NCBI GenBank assembly: GCA_019054805.1
Contig: JAHQIY010000017.1
Span: forward strand, 1,922,001 to 1,986,000
From: Brachionus manjavacas
Taxonomy: Eukaryota > Rotifera > Eurotatoria > Ploima > Brachionidae
Direction of reading: 5' to 3'
Length of the DNA: 64,000 bases
Made by a program: the position numbers and the translations under genes. Of this stretch, positions 25,515 to 38,819 are shown one piece after another. The notes beneath the pieces were generated by a model. That model saw nothing but the letters and a program-made list of their open reading frames with translations, was not told the DNA's origin and made no database searches. Each line of letters starts with the position of its first letter. Position 1 is the first letter of the stretch.

Positions 25515-27261
25515 AATAATTATTTTGTTTGTTTTTTTTTTGTATCGTTTCTAAAGATTTATTTTTTCGTCAAATCCATTTTTTCAAATTTTAATATCAA
25601 ATAAATTTAAATAAAAATTAAATTAAATCAAACATTTTAGACTAAATAATTTAATCCATCAAAATATCAATTAGCCGTTCTTGCGTCACTCGAATTTAAT
25701 TTTAACTAAAAGCTTAAATTGTCTAACCTGATTTAAAATTTTGATTTCTAAATATTCATCAAAGGGTATTTTAATCAGCAATTAAATAAGAAAGTAAAAT
25801 CAAATATCAATCAATCCTGAATTTATAAATTGACTGTAATAAGGAAGTTTAATTATTTTTAAAAAGCCTTTAATCTCTAGAATTCACGTGATTAATTTAA
25901 TTTTCATTTTTTAATAAAAATTAGTTGGAATAAATAAACAAAATTCAATAAAGAGTTATCAGGAGTGTTTTTGGGACCCAAAATTACATTATATTGATTT
26001 TGATGAACGATCAGTAATTTTATGGAATCAATTTTTTCAAGTTATAAAAAAAAAAAATTTGATCATAAAAATAACTATTTAAAGTTATAAAAAAATACAA
26101 AATTAACTTAATTAACACATTTGGTTTTGAGTTAACTAATCAAATAAACGAATAAACGAATAAGATAAAATTTCGAAAATGTCGTAATATCAACAAGAAT
26201 CTTAACAAATTTTGTGGTACTTATTTAAGATCTTAAAATTTCTTGAAGAGATTTCTTGGAAGTTCAATATTGGTTCTTAAAGGAAGCCAAGAAAAAATAA
26301 GACTTATGAATATTAAAATTTTTTAGCAATGATTTTCAGAAATAAAAAAATATTGAATTAAAAGGAGTTTTTAAATCTCTTGATAAGAATTTTTGTGATT
26401 ATTTCTCCATCATAATCTTCTCAATTCCAAGGCTAAAAAATCAGCATTCTAAGTGCATGTTGCAATATTTGCTTTATTCTTTTTTAAAGAATAAGCAAAC
26501 TGATTAATAATTTTTTTTTTGATAAAAGAAGAATTTAATTTAAAAGGCATATTTTTTTAGGTGAAAAACATCCAAAATAAATTATTTCCTAATAATTTAG
26601 TTTCATAGGAAGCTAACTATCATATAAATATTTTTTGATTAAAAAAAATTTTAAGAAACAAAAAAAACACAATTTTTCGGATGTGTACTAGTCAAGGCAA
26701 ATCTTCTTAGTAGCCACAGATATCTTTATCTTAGAACTGAATACGGATCTTTAAAGATCTTTTAAAGATTTCTTTTAACAAAAAGTCACCAAAAAACTCC
26801 CCATGATTATATTAACCAATTTTTTTAGAAAAGCTAATGAATCTTAAAGATCCAAGTTTAGAATCTTATTAAAAAATTTAAAAATTTTCTTTGAATAAAT
26901 AATTTTGGTAGAATTTTAAAGAGTTTTATTTGAATATCTTTTAATTTCAGCTTAAGGTTTTGTAATAAAAAATAAATTTTTTAAACTTTTTTGTACATAA
27001 TAAAAACAGGAATAAAAAAATTCAAATAATTCAAGATTAAAAGATTGTTTTTGTATTCTGAAAATTTGTTTTGATTTCATCAATCAATTAAGTCAAAGAT
27101 TTCATATTTTGTTATAAGTTAAAAATTATTTTTGTTCTCATGAAAATATTTTCCTGTTATAACTATATCTTTAAAATATTAATGAATGATAAGTATTAAA
27201 TAAAAAATTAAATTAATCATAAACAATTATCTCAATTAATTTCAAAATGGTCTTCTGAATC
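25515..27261. other. Non-coding AT-rich tract downstream of TDRD9
   Basis: No gene is recognised. Small repeats are seen, such as AAACGAATAAACGAATAA near 26145 and GGATCTTTAAAGATCTTT near 26749, the latter like the cores of the CCCAGTCA repeats at 4.9 and 5.7 kb. Confidence 0.5.
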
Positions 27262-27560
27262 CGAAAATATAATTGTCCCTATTCTATCCTAGTGGATAAT
27301 GGGGAGGCGCTCATCTCCTTTTCAAGTACCTTTTTTGAGCAACGGCTCCGATCTGACACAGATGCTACTGCATACAGTTGATCAACTACACCGCAATTAT
27401 TACCCAGTCGAAACTGGTCCCCCTATTTTTATGATGAAAGAGGTTTAAACATTCGCCCCGTATTGCAGAGATATTTTGAAGATTCTTTCACCCTCAGCGG
27501 GTTTTGAACCCTCGATCCTTTGCTTGCATGACTTACACGCAAACCATTCGGCTATACGAA
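27262..27560 (-). mobile_element. tRNA-derived SINE (probable)
   Basis: This GC-richer 300-bp segment starts, on the minus strand, with a tRNA-like head. An A-box-like TAGCCGAATGG lies at 27554-27544, followed by a possible anticodon arm (TTGCGTGTAAGTCATGCAA) and a B-box-like GGTTCAAAAC at 27510-27501. About 230 bp of unrelated body follows, with GGACCAGTTTCGACTGG and a CACTAGGATAGAATAGGGAC end. A plain tRNA gene is unlikely because the acceptor stem does not close. No second copy was seen here. Confidence 0.55.
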
Positions 27561-29185
27561 AAAGTAACTCAAAATATTTGGATTTATCATTGATTTTCAT
27601 TTTTAGATTAAAAAATAATTCAATAGTAAATACAGGACCTGAGAATTAAAACCCTTTTGAACCCTAACATAGAAAGAAAGCATTACAATTAAAGACTTAA
27701 GCTCTACGAAGATCTTGGATAGCCAACATCAAAATTTTGTGTAGTATTATTCTATACTATTAGTTCTCGTACATGGATATTAGAAAGAACCACTCAATAT
27801 ATAAGAGTTAAGTATCTATCTGTAAAAAATATTTTTCTTTACCTTAGATAAATTTTTTTATACGGAATATAAAGTAAAGTTAAATAAAAAAAAGGTTACA
27901 TAATTAACTTTCAATTTTTAAAATTTAAATCTTTATTTTTTAAATATTACTTTGTTTTCAATAAAACCAAATCAAGTACACTACTTTTAAATTTTTAGTT
28001 ATGACTATTTATTATCAATAATGGTTAAATATTTAAAGAATGCAAATTTTTGTTGATTGTTTCAAAAATTTCAAAATCATTTTTTCAAAAAAAAATCTCT
28101 TTTTAAAATAATTAATTTTCTAGCTTTTTGCCTAAGAATAATTTTTAATTAACATAAAAGGTATCGGTCCTGATTTTTGATTTTAATAATTATCAAAATT
28201 GTTGAATTGGAAGTAATTAAAAAAATTTCATAATTATTTTAATCTAAGTGAAAATTTTATAAATCACTTTGAGAAATCTATTAAACTAGCAATAATCAAA
28301 TTGATATGTTTTATTCAACAAGCATTTAAAGAGATTTTTTTTGGAGGAGCTTCTAGAAAGAACTTGAAAAAAAGAGAGCAAAATAGAAACTATTTTATGT
28401 TGACTTCAACATGCATTTATTTTTAAATTAAAGGCATCCTTTTTTTCCTTTCTATTAAAATGATGGGTTTGCTGAATCATATATTTAGTAAAGATAAGAG
28501 CTTAAGCGTTAAATTTAATCAATTATTATGCTTGAATCAAAAAACATTTTTCAAAAATAAATCATTTATATAATTTCCATGCCGTTGCCTCAAAACCCAA
28601 ATAAAATCTTAATTTATGTTTCCAAATTGGATGAATAATTCATCAAATTGTCTGGTAAATTAATTCGAAGAATACACAAAAATGCAATTTACTTCACCAT
28701 TAACAAGTATTGGAAATCATTTTTTAAATAAAGAATTTATTACAAGATCATTCTCATGAACTAAGTATTTATAATTGTTTAGAACATATTGTCTTTTTTC
28801 ATTAATTTTTTTTTATTCGATATTACTAGAAAATTTTAAGTAGAATTTTAAATCTAATACGATTAAATTAATGAATCTAGATGCAGTAATAATAAGGGAT
28901 TTTTCAAATCTTACTTGTATAATAGAATAATTTTTTTTGATATTTGAAAATATGTAGAAGTTGATTCTTATATACATGATTAACTGTGAATTTCGAATAA
29001 TAATTAAAATTTTTATTTAATTTAATCCGCGATTATAATGAATTAAATTAGTTAGATTAAATATTTGGCTAATTTTGATTAATAATTAACAAAAAATTAA
29101 TTCAAAACGAAAAATTTTTTTCAAGATGAATTTCAAATTAAAAAGAAGCAATATTTATAAATATAATTTAGCATTTTATTTAAAA
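27561..29185. other. Non-coding AT-rich tract
   Basis: Nothing recognisable: long A/T runs, no open frame with a domain and no strong repeat. Confidence 0.5.
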
Positions 29186-29763
29186 TCAAAATAAATTTAT
29201 GAATATGGTAAAAAGGAGTGGGCCAAGTACTGATCCTTGGGGTACACCACTTAATACATCTTTCGAGTCGGAGCACTTATCGCCAAGAACAACTCTTTGT
29301 TTTCTTCCGTTTAAAAAGTCAGAAAGCCAATTAAGAAGGTTACCTCTGAAATCATAAGCTTCAAGTTTCTTGATCAGAGCTCTATGTGAAACTTTATCAA
29401 ATGCTTTAGCGAAATCCATAAACACAACCGCTGAAGCGAAACCACGATTATTGAGTCTATTGTTTCAAGGAGGTTTGTCAGGCATGATCGTTTAGTAACG
29501 AAGCCATGTTGCTGGGACGCAATCAGGTCATATTTGATAAGATGGGCAACAATTTCTTCCTTGATAATTCTTTCCATTATCTTACATGGAACTGATGTCA
29601 GTGAAATTGGTCTGTAGTTTTCCGGCTCGGTCTTCTTTCCTTTTTTATAAATAGAAGTAATAGTTGCCTCTTTCCACTCATTTGGTAACTTGCCGGACAT
29701 AAAACTAGTCTTGAAAATCTTCCCCTTCCTTTTTAGGACAATAAATTCAAAAATCAAATTCAA
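29186..29763 (-). mobile_element. LINE reverse-transcriptase fragment (Jockey/CR1-like)
   Basis: Two minus-strand frames adjoin. The upstream one reads FMSGKLPNEWKEATITSIYK, KKTEPENYRPISLTSVPCKI and YDLIASQQHGFVTKRSCLTN. The downstream one reads VFMDFAKAFDKVSHRALIKK, GNLLNWLSDFLNGRKQRVVL and SGVPQGSVLGPLLFTIFIN. These are palm motifs of a non-LTR reverse transcriptase. The copy stops just before the expected FADD box, so it is cut at both ends, and the frames need a shift near 29425. Confidence 0.85.
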
Positions 29764-31859
29764 TTTTATTTGTTATTTTTTGTCTTTTGGTCAAGAAAAA
29801 ATTCATTTTAGGCTATGGTGAATTATGTTCAGATTTTTTTTTAATTTTGTTTAAAAATTGGAAACATTTTTAATCAATTTGTGCCAGATTTCACAACGCC
29901 TACTATTTTTTTACCAGTGAACGTAGAAATTCGTTGATTCGGGAGAGATTTGATGAAAAATGTTAATGATGCGACATCAATGCAGAATTTTTAATCGCAT
30001 TGATGTCACATAAAAAATTCACATTAAATATACTTTAAATTTTTGCTAGCAAATTTTCAGAATTAAATCTAAGCTTTTTCAAAAAAAGTAAAAAGAAACA
30101 GGAATGAATTTATTGTTGATTTATTAAAATGTTATATATTTATATATAATAACAGTTCAGTTTATTAGTTTGAGTGTGTTTTTTTTTCAATTTTTTTATT
30201 AAACATAATTTCTTTCATTAATAAATATAGGAAATATTTAGCAGGTACAATCGCCGTTTTTACATCCTATTCCAAAAAACTGACTGCAGGGAAATTATTT
30301 TTAGAAGTATTTTAGCATATTATTAAAAAATAGTTCCTTAATCCTTCTAGAATTTTACATCAATTCGACTTTAAGAGCTGATTTAAAAAATTAATTTTTT
30401 GAAAATCCATGATCTCAATGCAAATTTTCATTGTTTCTTAATTGCCTTCAAAATAAAAAAATCTTGCAAAATATGCTTTTCTTTATCTCTAAAAACATCT
30501 TGGTATTTTTTATTATATTTATCATAAATAATTTATATTAATTAATTGATCAGAATTTAATGACTCTTAATAATTTTGGTTATTTTTGTCAAATACAGAG
30601 TTGGTCAACAATTTTTTTTTAATTTAAAAACAAGTCTTGCTGATTTGTTTTTGTAAGAGAAATTAATTAGTTTTGATTAAATTTAAATTAATTTTCAAAA
30701 AAAAATTTTTTTTAATTATTTTATTTTTCAAAATTCTTATTGATGAATTTTTGCTCTCAAATTTTACAGTCAAAATCAGAATTAGGTAATTACGAATTAA
30801 AAGATATGCTAAACTTGTCTGTAGCATGTGTTCCGCAACCAAAAATGAATTGTCTTTAGTCCTTCATGCAATGATGAATGATGCTGATGATGGAGAGGGT
30901 GCATTCAACCTAAGTTTTAACAGTACTAATCTACCTTGATTTTAAGCCTCTTTCTTAACCAGAGGTATTCAGGGACTTAATTAAGGATTAATTAGTTAAA
31001 AGAAATTGCAAGTTGTTTTACAACTAAATGATATAACTAAATGTATTGTTGGATAAAATCAATTTACTAGTGTTTCGTGCAAAAAAATTTTAATATGGTA
31101 TCAGGATAACTTTGTGTATTAAATTTAGACAGAGACTTGGTACGATGGATATGCCACTTGTTATTTTATATTTTAATTTATTTAGTTTGAATACAATTTT
31201 AAAAAATTTACATTAAAAAATTTGATGAATTAAAAGAGTTTTTAAAATAAATAGACAAAATAATCATCTATTTAAAAATTCGATTAGATTTTAAAGGATT
31301 CATGGATGCCACTAGTTTTTAAATGAAAGTTTCGAAGATTCTTTATAAAGTTATGGTTATGGATTGTATTAAGCGCTTTTTTAGCTTTCTTTGAAAAATT
31401 AACACTAAATTATTTATTCATTTATTTTCTTTTTAATATTGATCAAATTTTGATATACTGTCTTGATAATAGACCAATTTAGATAAAAGAAACTTTAAAA
31501 AATAAATTTTGATACGTTATGCAAAAAAATTTAAAACATTAATAGAAAGAAACCAAAAGAAAAACATGTTTCCTCTTTGAAAAAATAAATTAAATGATCA
31601 TTTTTAATCTAAAAGCTCAATGAAATTTTCAATTTTTAATTTTTAGATTAATTCTCATGTGATATGGAGTAAGTCCCTAAGTTAAAATAAAAAGCAATTA
31701 TTTTAGAATTTTATTTTCTATTTTCTGGAAATTTTAAATTTAAATTTAAAAATTAAATCTGAAGTATGCAATTAAGTCAATGGCATTTTCTGTATCATGA
31801 TAAAAGAACTAAAAAAATGAAAAATAAAATATAAAATGAATAAAAAAATTATATAAAAG
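29764..31859. other. Non-coding AT-rich tract with a small GC-richer island
   Basis: No gene is recognised. Around 30770-30980 base composition is more even (CTGTAGCATGTGTTCCGCAA, GATGCTGATGATGGAGAGG). No open frame longer than about 30 codons or known domain is visible there, so it may be an old insertion or a small RNA locus. Confidence 0.4.
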
Positions 31860-32010
31860 AAAAGAAGATTTGAAAAAATTACAAAGTGGTCTCTTAAATT
31901 TTTGTCAATTTTTTTAATTGAGTTTAAATTTTCTAAAATTCTTTTTCTTGCTGATCTTTTCGATTCTTCGACGTAAAATTCTGTAGAATTTTTACACCTT
32001 AAAATACAAA
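31860..32010 (-). mobile_element. GIY-YIG-like fragment, possibly from a Penelope-like retroelement
   Basis: The minus-strand frame contains CILRCKNSTEFYVEESKRS, then ARKRILENLNSIKK and LRDHFVIF. This resembles the y.i.C..C...YvGeT.rsl..Ri.eHl..I....hF pattern of GIY-YIG endonucleases in Penelope-like elements. It is a broken fragment inside a low-complexity frame, and no reverse transcriptase is visible beside it. Confidence 0.35.
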
Positions 32011-32369
32011 ACATTCCAGTAGCATTAAAAAATAGAATTACAAAAAATAAGTGGAAAAAATTTTTTATCTGAAAAATGACAAATATTCTGAAAGAGAGCT
32101 TACCAAGGATTTTTTTTTTTTCACAAAAAAAATTAGTCAATTAATTCAATTGACAAGAATTTCAAATTTTGAATCTTGATAAGGGGTCTGCTGCTTGAAG
32201 AATGAGCGATCTAATTTAAACATATAAATTATTTACAAAATTTTAAATAAAAATATCACTATTAAACACAAAAGTTGGACTTCAAATAATAATTAAATAT
32301 ATATAGAAAAATTCAAATATTTTAGATTTTTTTTTCCTTATTAACTCCTTGTGGCTCTGAATTTTTTCT

Positions 32370-33345
32370 TCTGTATAGGTCAGCATTGGACAATGTCTCA
32401 AGCCAGTTTATCACATGAAACCTCCGCAGGCTTCCAGAGTGGAAGGTTTTAAGGCTTTTCCTGTCAAATTCACACATCCCCTAGCATTCACTTCCGTACA
32501 TCAGTGTTGCTTTTACTACAATGTTGTATAGTTCAAGTTTTGTTTCCTTGCTTTAGCTGTTTGATTTCCATGCTGGTCGGAGTCTAGCAAAGGTACTCTT
32601 CGCTTTGAAAAGTCTATTCTGAATGTCTCTGTGTATTCCCAGCGCTGTACTGATAATGCTTCCTAAGTAAATGAATTCATTTACACACTCGATTTGGATA
32701 CCATCGATGGTGATCGGGGTATCTAATTTGGTGTTGATGCACATAACTTTCGTTTTGGACCCATTTATTTCGAGTCCAGTTGGTTTAGCGTTGTTCGCCA
32801 AATCTTGCGTCTTTATATGCATATGTGCTTCCGTATTAGATATTAGAATCAGATCATCTGCAAAGTCTAAATCTTCAAGTTTTGCTGTAAATCCCCACTG
32901 AATACCCCTCGTTCCTAATTCTTTCCAGAATTATGCTGCAGAACGCCTTGCTCGCCAATTATCACAAATCATTTTGTTACCTTTCTTAGGGAGCTTGACT
33001 ATTAGGTCTTTTGACCAGTCCTCTGGTATGATTTCCTGCCGCCATATCTTCCTGAAAAGGTCTTGCAATATCCCTATTGTGATCCTACCGTCAGCTTTCA
33101 ACATTTCTGCTGTGACTCCGTCAATGCTCGGGGCTTTTCTGTTCTTCAGCTTCTATTTCTTTCAGACTTGGCACTTCGATGTCAAATAGAGGTCAGTGCT
33201 AGCTGGTTCAGGGTTTAAAGACTCTTTAGGTTCTGGTCTATTTAGAACTTCTCTCAAGTGCTCAACCCATCTTTGCCTTGCTCTCTTTCAGTTGTTAGGA
33301 TATGATCTTCTTTGTCTTTCACTAATGTTGTTATTTTCGATATTA
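32370..33345 (-). mobile_element. LINE fragment (RTE/Nimb-like), internally deleted
   Basis: Read leftward from 33345: RWVEHLREVLNRPEP, then NRKAPSIDGVTAEMLK, ILQDLFRKIWRQEIIPEDW, LIVKLPKKGNKMICDNWR, LEDLDFADDLILIS, EINGSKTKVMCIN, FIYLGSIIS and IQNRLFKAKSTFARLRPAW. Degraded LYGSECWR-like and RRFHVINWLETLSN blocks follow. This order is typical of RTE/Nimb-type non-LTR reverse transcriptases. The middle of the palm, between CDNWR and FADD, is missing (joined near 32940-32970), and the rest has several frame breaks. It is more GC-rich than its surroundings, suggesting later arrival. Confidence 0.85.
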
Positions 33346-36300
33346 GTCTATTATAAAAATAAATTAAATTGATTTTTTATCTTTTTTGTTCCAATGTCTA
33401 TTCAATTAAATTTCTGAAATCCTCTTGTATAATAAAATTTTAATAAATACTTTTGTAAATAAAAATCAATGCTATTGTTGATAATATGATATCTAAAATT
33501 TTTTAAATTGGATATTTGATCTCTAGAGATTGAAAAGAGATGATTTAAGATTAACAACTTATTGGAGGGATTAGTAGATAAATTCATTTATAACTTAATT
33601 TTTTTGTAATTTCAAATCAAGCTTTTTTTAAGTAATTTTTTAAAGGCAAGTCTAAAATCTATACAAAACAACCACCTCAAAATAATTATCAATTTGATAA
33701 ATATAAAAGAACAAAACATCAATACCATTTGACTTTTGATGCGCATATCTCAATGAATTTTTTTAAAAATTTAATTGCTTTTAAATAAAATCAATTTCAT
33801 TATTAATCAAACTTTTATTTTATAATTCAAATTTCAGTTGATAATAAATTTTTTTGGGTTCAATTAAATGAAAGTGTGGAAAAAAACGAGTTATCCGTTC
33901 TGAGCCCCCTGGGGATCTTCCCATTAATTTATTAAAATTTGAAACAAAAAGTTTAGGAAAAGGATTATAACTTGAAGTATATTTTGTTGTTACGGAATTC
34001 TGAAATAAAAAAATTAAAAACTCAAGATTATGAAACTATCTATAAAGGACCGACACGTTTTAGCACTATGTCTTAGTCTTTTCCACACTTACTTGGATTC
34101 AATTTTCTGAAGTTTCAGATATTTTGCCAAGTGATTATATTTATGATGACAATTCGTTTATTTGTATTTATTTTAAAAATTTTTATAATCATTTTTTTTT
34201 ATCTGTACTGAGTCAAAAATTCGTTAAAATTGAAAACAAAAAAAGAAGAAAGAAAGTTAAATAAAAATAACAAAGAAGAAAATTTAAATAAATAAATTGA
34301 AATTAAGAATGACAGGTAGAAAATGTTAAATCTTACATTATTTTTCTTCATCATAAATATTTTTATTTCATTTAATCATTTTTTAAAATTATAAATATTA
34401 ATTATGTTATCATTTATAACGAAATAATCATACTATTAGTAATCAAATAGTTAAAACAAATAAATATATTGTTTTCAAGGATTATTTTGTTCGATATTAA
34501 GCTGATTTATATTTTTATTGATGCTTTGTTTTAATTTTAATTTTAAATTTATTAAGAAATATGAATGAATCATTAAGTTGAAAATTAAATTCAAGAGATT
34601 TAAGAAAGCTTCAAGAGAATAGAGTAATATTTCGCATTTTCTCAGCTAGAAATTGTCACAATTTTTGTTTATTATTCAAAAATGAATTCTTTAACTATCG
34701 CAAATTTATAAATTAAAAAAATATTTTGCTTTATTTTTATTTAGTTAATTTTCAAGTCATTAAAAAAGTCATTTAGTTCCTTCGAAACAAATGAGAATGG
34801 TTTTGTTAGGATGCCTGAGTTTCAGACTGAAAATGGAAAGTCTTACATGATATTTTTACATTATTTAAGAAAGGAAATTATTTGCTTAATAATCATAATT
34901 TTCAAGTAATTTAAATCTTGAAAAAAAAAAAAATTCGATTGCGGCACACGGAAACCTTAGAGCATAAATGTTTCTTGTCCTTAAAAGTCTCTGAAAAATT
35001 TATTAAAAATTTCCTTTATTAGTTTCGTACATGTATCTGAGGAACAACCTTTTATTAATTTTTATGAAGGTTCAATTAAAGATTAAAATTAAAATTTAAT
35101 AAACATTTAGTTTGAGACTGGAAATTTGCAAATATCGACTCGCTAGAAAAATAATTACACAACATAAATCTTTTCAAATTTAATTTAAATAATTTTATTA
35201 AGTTTTCTTAGATAAAAACATTTAGAGCCATGCTAATGTTATTTGAAATTAATAAATGAATTATTTTTTCTTTGTTTCGGAACGTGTGGTCTTTCCATCC
35301 GAATGATGCAAGTAATTAAAATTTTCAAGCATGGCAAATTGCGAATTTAAGAAGCTGGAAGTAATTTTTAATGAAACATTTAAATTAAGAAGATAGATAC
35401 ATTCAATTTCAGCAAGAATGATTATTTTCTGGAAAATATCAATTACGTGATTCTACTAAAACACACATAATTGACAAAAATGAAATATTAATAAAATTCC
35501 ATTATTTAAGAGGAAAAAAAGTTAAAAATTGTATTTGTTATTTTAATTTAAGTCCCATTAATATTGACTAATTTTTTTTCTAAAATAAAATCAAAAAAAA
35601 ATATAAAATTTTCCCTTTTGATAAACTTAATATCAAATTAAATTGCGCTTTGAAATCAAATATTTATTTTTGAATCAAAAAGTAGAAATAAGTTTATTTT
35701 TTATTTGTTTAACATGTTCAATATGTTATTGAGAATTGAATTTTATTAGATCTAATTATATTTAATTTAATTTTCTAATAATGTAAATATAAATTTTTTT
35801 TTTAAATTATGGTAAAAATTTTGCCAATGAGACTTTAAATTAATAAAAAGAAATGAAAAGGAAGATAATAAAGATTCAAGTGGCAAAAATTGTTAAAGGA
35901 AGAAAGGCAAACTAAAAAAATTATTCAAATAAAAATTTTTTTGTTCTTAATAATTTCTGTAGGTGTATTAATAAAGGATATGCCACTGTACTTTTTTTTA
36001 GATCTCGATGTGATGATCAAGAATAAATGAAATTTTTCATTTTTTCTGTAATTAACATTTCGGTGCTCAATTTCAGGGAATTTTTCTCTTAGATCATTAC
36101 AATATCATTCAATCAATTGAATTTCGATAAGTTTTATTTATCTGTACCGAACATTAGTTCCTTCAGACAAGAGAACTCAAATTGAAAAAAGTTCAAATAA
36201 AAAAATAAATAATGTAAAATGAAAGACTAATTTTTTTTGCAATGCATCAATTAGACCAATTGAGAAAACAATAAGAAAAAAAAAATTTTAACTAATGAAC

Positions 36301-38303
36301 CCAAACATTCTTTATGTAATTTGAATTTAAAGTCCGTGTTAATAATTAATAATTAAAAGTTTTAATAAAATAAAATTAAAAATAAATTCAGAAATGAAGC
36401 TATTAATTTTTTAAATACTTGTCTTTCCTGAACAAGGTTGGCGTTAAGAAGGGAAAATTTAAATTTTTAAACTTTAAGCTCATAGAAAATTAATCTGACT
36501 ATTCTTAGTCTTAGCTATTATTAGAATTTTTTAATTAGTTCTTTTTGCGTTTAAAAATAGAAAAGTGTTACTTATCAGATTGCAAAATGACATGAGGTTT
36601 TCGAATAAAAATTAATTATAAGAAAATTTGAAAAAATTTAAAATAATTAATTTTAATACTTTGATAATTTTAACCATGTAAGGCGGTCTGAAGCCATCTG
36701 AAAAAAGATTTAGAGCAAATATGTCTAAAATCATTGCAATTGAAAAAATACAGTTGAAAATTTTAATTACAAAAAAAATTGCTTTCAATTTTATAAAATA
36801 TTTATTAATAATTAATTAATCATTAAAGATAATAAAAGATAGTAAAGTTTAATTTAAAACATGCTTTTTTTCTTTTTTTTTTACTCAAACCTTTCACAAA
36901 TAAAAAAATGTTACCTAAGCTTGATGTCGTTCTTACTGAAACAAATTAGAGATTTACATCAAGGATAGATCGATCGAAAATAAGTCAATCTGTCAAAAAC
37001 ATTTATAGTCAAAATATTTATAAAATGGTTTAGAAAAAATTTCATCGGATTTGATGATTATTTATTTAAATAACAAAATAATTGAACAATCTTTCTAACA
37101 TTTAAAACTTAAATGGAAAAAATTGAGTTTGTTTCGTATTGTATTTTTTTAAAGCTTTTTTAATTGTAAATTCTAATCTTATTTTTTACTTACTTAAATC
37201 ATTAAGTAAGGAAGAGATCAAATTTTAAGACTATTTGAAGAATCTAAAAAGGAATATAAGAAGATGTTGAATTGTTAGATTATTTATTTAAATTTAATTG
37301 CGAAATATCGCTCTCAGTATAGATCAATTTAATTTTTATATAAATTGATTGTACTTTTGAATGATTTTGAAGAAAAAGAGTTTTCTTGTTCTCAAGATCA
37401 GAAACTATTATCAAATTTAAAATCGGGATCCTAGAAATAAGCGATTTATCCACCACGATTAACAACCTAAATATTAGTTTAAAATTTTGAAACATTAAAA
37501 GACTCGTTTATTAAGAAAATTTTTTTTTAAACTAATAATTATTTTATTAGGTTCTATGCAGCACACATTAATACAAATAAGAAAATTTTGACTTTTAATG
37601 AATATTTATATTTTCATTATAACTCATTTTAACAATAAAATTTAGACAAGAATAAATTTTGTTTATTTTTTGCTTTCCCGTTTTACTTAATAAAAAAAAC
37701 ACTATGGATATTTTTTCTAAATTGATGGTTCTTCGCATTTATACTATTTAAAGTTTAGAAAGAGTTACCGAATAAATATTCAATGGAATCTAAATATTTA
37801 ATTGGAAAAGATAATTAAAAATTTTTTTTAATTATTTTGTTAAAAATATCTATTTATTGTTGAATCCTAAAAATATTTCCATTTCTTAGAAAACTCTACC
37901 ATCAATTATCTTTAACACTTACATAATTCCTTAAATTTCTAATTTCTATCAAAATATGATTTAGCTTAGATATTTTGTTACTTGTATAATCTAATTAAAA
38001 TCTTTGTATATTTAATTGTTTATTAAAGCTTTAAAAAATTATGAACAATGATGGACAGTCAGTGGAACTTAAATAAAGTTTTGATCAAAAATTTGAATTT
38101 TTTTAAGTTTTATTTTGAAAAAACTGCAATTTAATTTTAAGTTGAAAAAGATTTAAGATTGAATAAATCTTGTAAAGTGAACCAAAAGGCTACCAACAAA
38201 GCAAGAAAAGACTTTTGTTGAATTTATAGGAAATATTTGGTTTTCATCTTAATTTATTTTATTTTGATATAATTTTTTTGAATTATATTTTTTTAAATAT
38301 TTC
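33346..38303. other. Long non-coding AT-rich tract
   Basis: Almost 5 kb without a recognisable gene on either strand. Open frames such as 33402-33587 and 37280-37495 lack domains and have composition like the surroundings. Unidentified short exons cannot be ruled out. Confidence 0.5.
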
Positions 38304-38819
38304 CAGAGTTGTTTTTAAGTCACAAGTCTTAAGTCAAGTAAAGTTAATGACTTAATTTTTTTTTTTTTCTTTTAAGTCAAGTCAATGACTTCAATTTTTT
38401 TTTTCATTGCTTATTACTTACGGTTTGTTGATCTCCTGCGGAGCTGAGCTCAGCAGCTCTTCGCCAGAAACCAAGTTGACACTTTCATCCACTGAATGAA
38501 ATTCCAAGAAAGTGTTTATTTATAATTTTTTCTAAAATTTTCAAAATTTTTTGAAAATTTAAAATAATAAAAAGCTCTTTTATTTGTCTAGGAACAAAAT
38601 TTATTTAAAGCTCAATTTAAATTTATAAGAATTATTAATGATTTTTTTTTGGATTAATTAAAGAATCATATTTATTTTTTAGTTTTAAAATCAGAGAATT
38701 AGTTGACTTGACTAAACTTCACTAAAAAAAAAATAAAAATTTTTAAGTCATGATTTGACTTTTTAAGACTGTTAACTTAGTTAACTTAGACTTAAAACTG
38801 TGACTTAAAAACAAGTCTG
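38304..38819. mobile_element. hAT-like MITE with perfect 8-bp target duplication
   Basis: The left terminus is CAGAGTTGTTTTTAAGTCAC. The right terminus, reverse complemented, is CAGACTTGTTTTTAAGTCAC. The 516-bp element is flanked on both sides by AATATTTC (38296-38303 and 38820-38827). CAG...CTG ends plus an 8-bp duplication are the signature of hAT-superfamily insertions. The interior is non-coding, rich in AAGTCAAGTC words, and includes a GC-richer patch at about 38421-38485. The intact duplication suggests a fairly recent insertion. Confidence 0.8.

Noticed and set aside
27490-27560. A functional tRNA gene
   Set aside because: A and B box-like words are present but the acceptor stem does not pair and the B box is off consensus; a SINE head fits better.
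31772-32140. A host membrane-protein gene on the minus strand
   Set aside because: The hydrophobic stretches come from low-complexity T-rich DNA; only the short GIY-YIG-like part has any pattern.
34750-34917. Plus-strand frame with balanced composition (FETNENGFVRMPEFQTENGK)
   Set aside because: Too short, no flanking exon found and no family recognised; left as non-coding.
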